A stretch of 64,000 nt of DNA from positions 89,450,988 through 89,514,987 of the forward strand of contig CM062820.1 of NCBI GenBank assembly GCA_031772625.1, in the 5' to 3' direction. The notes under the pieces are model-generated. The model was not told the DNA's origin. It saw only the letters and a list, made by a program, of their open reading frames with translations, and did no database searches. Positions within the stretch are counted from its first letter, which is position 1; every line of letters starts with the position of its first letter. The DNA comes from Pinus tabuliformis (Eukaryota > Streptophyta > Pinopsida > Pinales > Pinaceae). The position numbers and the translations under genes are program-made. Shown piece by piece: positions 56,569-64,000 of the stretch.

Positions 56569-59500
56569 TGTTAGCGCCTAGATTTACCTCAGGCTGAAAA
56601 GGAAGAATCCAGGACCAACATCAAACCACGCTCAGCCTTGTAGCTAGCCCTACGAGGGCAAGAGAGGGCTCTCTTCGGGTCAATCTCACCAAATGATGAT
56701 CTATGGGGCTTGAGATGACTGAAATATCTTCTAATGTTAGGCTAGGTATGAAGTGCAAGAATTTGATTTGATTTTTTGGGAGTTTTGTTGGAATCAAGGG
56801 AAAGGCAAATTTGGGTCCGGGGATGAAGGCCAGTTTTGCAGAGTTCTGATTGGGGCAAGAAAGGAAATCATTTTGATGCTTTGATTTGCAAAGGTGGAGA
56901 GTTTCAGACTGGTGAGAAGCTGAAGAGGGCAAGAGGGCATCAAGAATCCTCTTCAAACTGAAGAAAACATTGAAAATTAAACAAAACTGAAAGGCAGAGC
57001 ATAGTAATCTAATGAATTCTACCTTTGTTCACTCATTTGTTTAATTTAGAAGCAAAAGAGAAAGGAAGTGGTACACACAAATATCAGTGAACTTAAAAAT
57101 TACATAGAGAAGAACACCATCAAAACATAGAGCCACAGGGATCCCAAAAAGTGCTGCAAACCCAGGTCTTTCCTTTGCCAAAAATGCAGAAAACAGATGT
57201 ACAATGGAGTGCCAAGCAATCCCAAGTGTCCAACCCTGAAAATGATTGAGAAATTACATGATATAGACAAGCCTAACTCCTTCCCATGCCTCTAGGGGTC
57301 AAGCTCATCATTCTAGGAGCTGTTTCAACCATATCTAAACAAGGAACTGAAAAATAGGCAAAGAAACAACTTGCCTCTAAATAAAAGGAAATTGATTCAT
57401 TCACTATCTTTTCACCTTTTAGTGAATGAATCTACATGGATGAGTATCAATGTGCCAACATTACATCAAAGTCATCAATTTACGTCAAGATAAGTCAAAA
57501 GCTACACGAAAAAGTGAAACTAGTCAAAACGGGGCGAAATTCTGAGCTGCTGAGAGAAAAATAAGCCAAATTTCCCTATGCGCCGCGTCTGAAACCTATA
57601 TGCATAGCATAATTTTGACGCTAATTTTGAGGGCCTTCCCAAAGTCCAAATTGAGCTTACGATAGTTAGTTGGAAATCCCTACCTGTCTACTTTCCAACC
57701 CACGTGGGATTTCTGGATTTGGTGTCCATTTGTCCCTCCAAAACTTCAATCTCCCAAGACTGCTTCCTATGGGTGAAAAAGGTGGCAGAGAGGTCATTTT
57801 TAGGGTGTTTTTGACCCTTTAGGTAACCCATAACTTGATGAAATCCTTAGGCCACTCCTGAGCATGCATAATTTATCATAAAAAACTCAAAAATATTAAG
57901 TTTTCCTCCAGAAAATGTCCCAATCATAAGCGCACGCAAGGTGGCGCTATGCGTTGGGCAGGAAAATCTGTTTTGAAGCCAAAAAATTCAAAATTGAAAA
58001 AATTTTCTCCAAACTTGCTGAAATTTGGACTAAAGGTCTCTCATCAAGTACCATGCTTAGCCAAAAAGGCTTCAGCCAAGATTCGGAGTCTATCCTCCCT
58101 TTTTCGACGTTTTAGTGTCCTCCTGGTGCATGCAGTTTCAATGGTGGAAATCATTGTCTTGTTCATATGATATGTCAGTGTCCATCTCCATGGTTCTGCA
58201 AGGTGTATGTCAAGTGTATGTTTGGTTTGTTGAAAATGAGAAATAAGAACTTGGTGTCTTTATCTCCAATTTCCAACTATGTGCCAAATGTGTGCCAAAG
58301 GGAAAAGACTGTGGGAGAAATAGGACAGCGGGAACAAGGACTGTAACCAAGTGAAATTTTCCCTTTTAAAACTTCTGATTTGTCAAATGTGGAGACAATG
58401 GGACAGTCACTTGATTGTTTGGGGTTTAGGGATTTTACAAATGAGATGGGGAAATAGGAATGATAGGGAATGATGTGACTTAGGGATAGGAAAAAGGGGC
58501 TTAGGAGTGAATGACCTTGAGGATGTAAGGGAAATGAAAAAAAAAGATTATAATGATAATATAACACTGATATATCACTAATGGGAAAGGAACAATAGGT
58601 GGGGAATGGAAGACCTGGCACTAAAGTTACTTTGGAACACCATTTCAAAACCCAAAGGAGTAGTTTTGACAAGAAGGTAAGGTTTATATTTTCAACCTCC
58701 AAACTTCCAAATTCCTCTCTCCAAACAACACGCAACACCAGCTAAAATCAATGACAAGAGCTCACAAACTATTTGGAGTAAAAATAATTGAGTTGTTTTG
58801 AAAATTTGATGAAGAAATGGTGAGAATATGCTTTGGAGGCTCTGTGCGCCGCGCAAAAACCCAGTGCGCCGCGCCTCCTGGATGTGTCGCGACAATACAA
58901 TTCTACACAGTGAAAATTGGCCCAATTCGCCACGCAAGGTATGTGCGTTGTGCTACTCAGCCAACGTGCCACGCAGCTGATTTCAACACACAATTCATCT
59001 TTAAACAATGCCTTCGCTCCTCCACGACTTGTCTTTGGTTCTCTGATGTCTTTAGCGTATGAATGGATTTTTTTAAACACCAGAAATGCCTTATATATCA
59101 TGGACCTCGATTTTTGATGTGAAAAACCCATTGTTTGAAGACTTTGGCACTTTTAATATAAACTCTGATTTTCTTGTTTCCTCTCATTTTCCGCTGAATG
59201 ATGAAACTCTTTATCTGTTCTGTAGGGATGGATGGCATGGTGTTTGGTAAAGGATGACTAGGGCTGCGCCTGAAGGACTTTACAACTGAAACAACTTTGA
59301 AAATCACATGGTATTTATTACAAAAGACGAAATTTGACGATTTTTCTTCAAAACAGAGTTTTGAAGAAAAGTCATGATCAAAGATTGTGATGATAAAATT
59401 TGCGATGAAAACTTATTGTGAGCCTCCCTCATGTGTCTACTGGCATCATTAAACACTTTGAAGACAAAACCCTAGACCTAATGACTAAAATGACTATTTG

Positions 59501-59730
59501 CTGACCACGAGACCAAACAAGATTGTACATGACTTTAAAATTGACTTTGATGAGCAGACATGGACCAGCAGGTACATGACATGAGGGAGATGAGTGACAA
59601 GACCCTTCCGTCAGAAAATTGATGCTCCTAATGGAATGCAAATGACTGGACTGAACGAGACACCTAAAAATAAAATGCAACAAAAGAGATTTTGATCGCT
59701 GACGGAGTGATGAAAAGACCGACTCTAACA
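56569..59730 (-). repeat. 5' LTR of element D
   Basis: Upstream LTR on the minus strand, adjoining the primer site at 56568. It aligns with 50233-53393 throughout. The TATA box counterpart lies near 59092-59100. Confidence 0.85.
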
Positions 59731-60627
59731 GGTCGCACAGGTCACAGGTCACAAAGGTCACGGGGTCGTGAATGGGAATGAGTTGCAAGGTTACAAATGT
59801 GGATTGGTCATAGGGGTCGCGATGTCGCAAGGGAAATTCAGTGAGTGAAATGGGGCTCAAGATGGGTTCTTGGGGCCTCTCAAGATCATATGTCTTGGTC
59901 CTCGGGGAACACAGGCCAATTTGGCATGAGGATGGCTAAAGAAAATGTTCATAGGGGTTAGTAAGGAACAAATTAATTAGGAGCTAAGGGTTTCTGTTAA
60001 AAATGAGCACAAAATTGGATAAAAACCCCCTAGTGTGGAATGAGCAGGGTCAAGGTGGAAGAGGGAGACAAATGACAAAAGAAAATGATTAGCAGGGGAG
60101 GGGAAGAGTCGCCTACCTGACATGGTTGCGCACCTCCTCCAAGTCATCGAGCATGTTTGTCTTTTGTGTGACCAGGTTGAATTGCCAAAATGACTGACGA
60201 GGCCAAATATTTATAAGTTTGGTTTCATATGTGGGGGTTGCAAGGGTCGCACAAGTGCGATTTCATGTGTTTACAACCCTTGAGACCTCACAGCCTGAAG
60301 GGTTCATGAAGTCGTTGGGTTTCATAGTGCACACTTGTTTGGTCTCGAAACCTTTTCTACCTTGTGGCCTCATGACCACAATGGTCGCGAACTCACATCA
60401 ATCACACAATGCATGGATGTGCAACTTGCGACCTTGTGACCTAGAGAGGTCGCACAGTCGCAAGGTCACATGGGGGAAGAAAAGTCACAAAATTTTCATT
60501 GTGACCTAGTGACTTGACTTGATCATTAATTTGGTTAGGTCACAGGGTCGTGATTTTTCATCTTACAAGGTTTTTTTGATTCACAGGATGAGGAAGGTTC
60601 AAGGTTCCCGAAAAGGTCCCGAGAACA
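59731..60627 (+). repeat. Element H LTR, right piece, with GGTCRCA repeats
   Basis: The words GGTCGCA, GGTCACA and TGCGACC recur more than 20 times between 59731 and 60545. A plus-strand TATA box, TATTTATAAG, lies at 60208-60217. The proposed end, CCCGAGAACA at 60627, is followed by a primer-site-like GGCGACAACTATGGGGATGG (60628-60647). I could not place the LTR's left end; D is inserted in its U3. Confidence 0.45.
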
Positions 60628-60647
60628 GGCGACAACTATGGGGATGG

Positions 60648-61600
60648 TAAAGGGGCACCAAAATTTCGAAGGGTTAGAAAGTTTGGAGGGATTGTTGCAA
60701 CAACTACAACACTAGGGAAGGATATATAACATCCTAGGGTAGAGAATCTCTAACTCTAGGCCACTAAAAAATCTTATATTAAGAGTACATACACTGATAA
60801 AAAAATTGAAGCTGACTATAGAAACCAAATTATAGAGAGGGGTGAGGCACTTTATCAACAAGGTGAGAGACCGAAATTTTTATAACCATGAATTCTTCCT
60901 TTCATGGCCATAGCAATAGTGACTAAATGAGTTTCAAGGAAAATTCAAAATCATGCTCCAAGGTGGATGGAAGCCATAGTTAAGTCCATAATGATTTGAA
61001 ATTTCCCACTTATGTACCAAAGCGTCTGCATGTTATGGAATCACACAATTTCCACACCACTTTCTGAAGCATCTCAAATAGGAACACTTGTTGTTGACTA
61101 ATTGATGGTAGCATTGTGTGGGAAGGTCACGTTAGATACCCCATTTGGGGTAACAAATTGTAATATTGTTATCGCACAAACTTAACTAAAATTTATTTCC
61201 CATGACTTTTTGGGTATCTAGAAATAAAAAACAATCAAAAAATTAGTTAAACATCATAGAAATTATTGCAAAGGTGATGAAATAAATTTTAGATGGTGGT
61301 TGACAAACACTCTATCATGTACACATGGTATTGAGAATTCAAAAAAACTCAACAAAGGAAAATTCACATAAGAGGAACTCTTAAAAAGCTACGGAACACA
61401 TCAAGGGAACTTTTAATAAGGTGAGGAAAGGAGGTTTGGAAGGTAATAAGAAATAGGTAAATATTAATAATTTTATAGTAAGTCAATGATTAGTTCATTA
61501 TCTTTACATTTTATCATTTCAATTGAAAAGAGGTAACATTTAATAGATAAAATGTCAAAGTAAGATTACTACATGGTACTTAATATTTTCTATAAAAAAT
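60648..61600 (+). other. Decayed internal sequence of element H
   Basis: Plus-strand coding remains, for example around 60885-61200 (PFMAIAIVTK, SRKIQNHAPRWMEAIVKSI, HTISTPLSEASQIGTLVVD and KFISHDFLGI), in one main frame with several breaks. I do not recognise the family; gag or an accessory frame are both possible. Confidence 0.3.
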
Positions 61601-62727
61601 ATCCTCCTATATGTGATTGTATGAAAATAAAGTGACATACATGATACTTAATATTTACCATACAAAACATCCTCCTGTGAGGAAAAGATACAAAGAATTA
61701 TCCTCCTTGAATTGCTAAATATCTTTGCCACATATAAGGAGTTATGTCACACCCTACTTGAGATTTACATTAACTAGAGGTGAATCATTTCATGATTAGT
61801 GAAATTATGAGGTATATTTCTACACTTACCTCTCGATCATATCCAATATTGTTAGTCTATTGAGCTTTTCGTTTGGCATAATAGGTGTTGTCACTCACTG
61901 CAAAAAGTATTTTCAAGCTACCCAAAGCACAAAAGAGTAGAAAATTTTGCAGCCATCTTCCAAGCCACAGAAGCTCTTAAAGCTAAATTGGACCCTCTCC
62001 ATTGGATAGGGCTCGGAATAATCTTTCCAATAGTATATGGAACTCCTCAAATGATCCAGGTGGATGTTGGTGGCCACCCACCTATCCCACTTAGACCCCC
62101 ACAACTATCTCTTTTAGTTTTTCAGTTTCCTTAATTATAGCACAATTTACTACTTTTAGCAGTTTTTCGGGTCCTGAACTTCCAGAGCCATTTTGAGGCC
62201 TTAAATGTTGATTTTGTGAAATCTGGGAGCAATATGGGTCCATCAATTGATGTTGCTCTTCCCAAAGTTGCATTCCTTGGATAGATCTTTCTAACAAGCT
62301 ATTGTGCACGTCAAACGGTGATTGTATGCCAAAGTTACGACCCCAGGAAGTTGATGTACCAATTTATCCGAAATGGGGCCCATAGTTTGGTGTTTCATCT
62401 CCTAGGGTTAGGTTTTTGGATGTTTATGGTTTTCCATTGTTTCTCAACAATAAATAGGCCTTCGATCCTCATTGTAACACAGTTCAAAGGCATGTAGCTG
62501 CCACATCTCTTCTCAAAGATAAGCTACCATCACCCTAGTTGGTTTATTTCCATTTTTATTTGTAAGCATATTTCAATATTTTACAGTAATGAAATGAAGT
62601 ATTATTTCCACTGCATCTCTGTATTTATGGTTATTTCTATACTTTATTGTGTTCCTGTGTAAATCTGAATCATCAAAGAGACCCCGAAATCAGAAGATAT
62701 GGCTTGTTAAAAATGAGGGTTTTGTCA
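61601..62727. other. Unassigned sequence with a promoter-like stretch
   Basis: No coding frame that I trust. CAACAATAAATAGGCC near 62449-62461 followed by TTCGATCCTCATTGTAACAC resembles an LTR promoter and start region, so a solo LTR may lie here, but I see neither end. Confidence 0.25.
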
Positions 62728-64000
62728 CTATTGAAAGGAGGAAGAACAGGTCTAGTTTAAATTATTTTGGAAAAATCTCTATATTCTCTTAATACCATTT
62801 CTTTCACAAACCCCATTTTATCCCTTTATATTACCAACTCTAGCCGTGTTTCCCCATTCCCCTTTGACATAACTTAAAAACATTCATAGAACATACCGAA
62901 GGCCTTTTAAAAGGTTGGGACCCGCAACACTTTATCGCTATCAGCCCATTTTCCTTTGCAACACATATCCTCTCATCTTGGAGAAATCTAACATTCTTTT
63001 GGATTTGGAGAAAGGAAAGAAAGAAAGAAAGCAAGCAAAGGAAAATAAGGAAGCGTATGGAGACAATTGGATCAAAATCTATTCTATATTTCTTTGCAGG
63101 TAACAAGTTGCATGTGTGATTTCCTGGCCAATTTTTGGATGCATGGTATGCGCATGTGATTCTCTAGTTATGTGTTGTCATTGGCTTTGATATTTTCCCG
63201 AATTTCCATTTCTTGGATAACCATGTTGTTGTGGGATTCCCACGAGTTATTTTGATTGGTTTTATGGTTACCTATGGCTATGGGTTAGAACAAATTCTCT
63301 GGAGCCCTGAAACACTTTGGGTTGAGATACTAGTTCCTCGAGCCTACAGGTTGGGACAAATGCTTTGGAGGCTTGTGGCTTGAATTACTAGTCCCTGGAG
63401 GCACAGGTTGGAACAAATGCTCTAGATCGCTGAATTAGCTATGGGTTGCGTTACTAGTTCCTGGAGGCCTGAAGAACATAGGTAGAGGCCGATTTGGTTG
63501 ATGTTAGTGATTTCTACACCATATATGTGAGATCACTATGGTTGAGGGTTGATAACTTATGAGTCCTGTTCAAAAGGGTACTCTTAGTTTTTCAATTATT
63601 TAAAGAGTTGAATTTTTTTTACGCGAATGCATGTGTCTCAAAAATGCAATTGAAATATTACTTCACCAACTTCAAAAAATAATAAAAAATATAACTTTTC
63701 ATAAAAATACATTTTTCATATGAAAAACTTAGTTCTCTTCATGTAGATCATGCCCATATATATATTTTAAAAATTACACATTTTAGACTAAGTTATGCTA
63801 CATGAACACATGCATACCTCTTAAGATGTGTGAAAATTTGCAAGGACAAGTATTGCATTTAATGCAAAATTGAGAGATTATATGACACTAATTTTTTTGA
63901 AAAAATATCATTAGGACAATAACATAATTCTCCACATATTATATTTCTACTTTAAATCAAAATTCACAATGCTTATCTAAATTTTGAGGGTTGCAATTCG
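62728..64000 (+). repeat. LTR-like segment related to element G, cut by window end
   Basis: GAGGGTTTTGTCACTATTG aligns with GAGGGTTTTGTAATAGAC at 47021-47038, and similarity recurs at 63100-63310. A TTTTAAAAGG/AAAGAAAGAAAG stretch precedes the shared leader. Divergence is too high for the two to be the LTRs of one insertion. Confidence 0.35.

Larger units (their letters stand above)
50233..59730 (-). mobile_element. Element D: gag-only, non-autonomous Tat-type LTR element (9.5 kb)
   Basis: LTRs of 3161 bp (50233-53393) and 3162 bp (56569-59730) have TGTTAG/CTAACA-type ends. Flanks GGTCA and GGTCG are a near-perfect 5-bp target duplication. The 3.2-kb interior has gag and two further frames on the minus strand, and no protease, reverse transcriptase or integrase. 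The primer site resembles tRNA-Arg, as in element C. LTR copies differ at about one site in twenty in the parts I compared. Gag is broken in a few places. Confidence 0.85.

Noticed and set aside
63000-63060. Short purine-rich frame at 62915-63103 as a possible small gene
   Set aside because: Driven by an AAAGAAAG simple repeat in an LTR-like leader.
1-64000. Host protein genes, tRNA or rRNA genes, organelle insertions, CRISPR arrays
   Set aside because: I looked for exon-like conserved protein segments, cloverleaf sequences and regular spaced repeats and saw none that stood apart from retroelement sequence.

Overview
This looks like repeat-dominated nuclear DNA of a seed plant with a large genome. 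A conifer or other gymnosperm is my best guess, judging by the mix of Athila-type and Tat-type Gypsy elements with very long LTRs and L1-type LINE pieces. I could not settle the species. I found no convincing host gene, no tRNA or rRNA gene and no CRISPR array. Nearly everything I can support is retrotransposon sequence, most of it inserted into other retrotransposons.

Layout, left to right. (1) 1-7457: the end of a minus-strand Tat-type element (C). Its primer-binding site and gag leader lie at 1-647. An LTR starts at 648 and may run to 7457, holding two long open frames of 720 and 505 codons. (2) 7458-8630: unassigned sequence, then the 3' tail of a LINE. (3) 8630-40859: a three-level nest. 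An old plus-strand Athila-like element (E) was split by a minus-strand Athila-like element (B, 9708-33199). B's own 5' LTR was later split by a plus-strand Tat-like element (A, 20456-32885). LTR pairs, target duplications and reading direction agree with the order E, then B, then A. E ends in an 884-bp LTR at 40859 and carries a 613-bp foldback DNA element in its 3' block. (4) 40860-43250: unassigned sequence, then a decayed LINE reverse transcriptase. (5) 43900-48400: the 3' end and LTR of a plus-strand element (G), interrupted by a solo LTR with a clean CATGC target duplication (44255-46243). (6) 48380-60627: a decayed minus-strand accessory frame and a GGTCRCA-rich LTR (H), split by element D (50233-59730). 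D is a minus-strand gag-only element with 3.16-kb LTRs. (7) 60628-64000: decayed internal sequence after a primer-site-like motif, then LTR-like segments related to G.

A recurring theme is an accessory frame that is not gag or pol. B and E carry it after integrase, where Athila elements carry their env-position gene: a globular domain, then an acidic stretch, then a coiled coil. The 720- and 505-codon frames of C show the same order but sit beside, and probably inside, an LTR. A carries a shorter, similar frame in both of its LTRs, and the 48.4-50.1 kb frame has the same core motif. This shared accessory family, apparently able to live inside LTRs, is the most interesting feature of the window. 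The homology is read by eye and needs a profile search.
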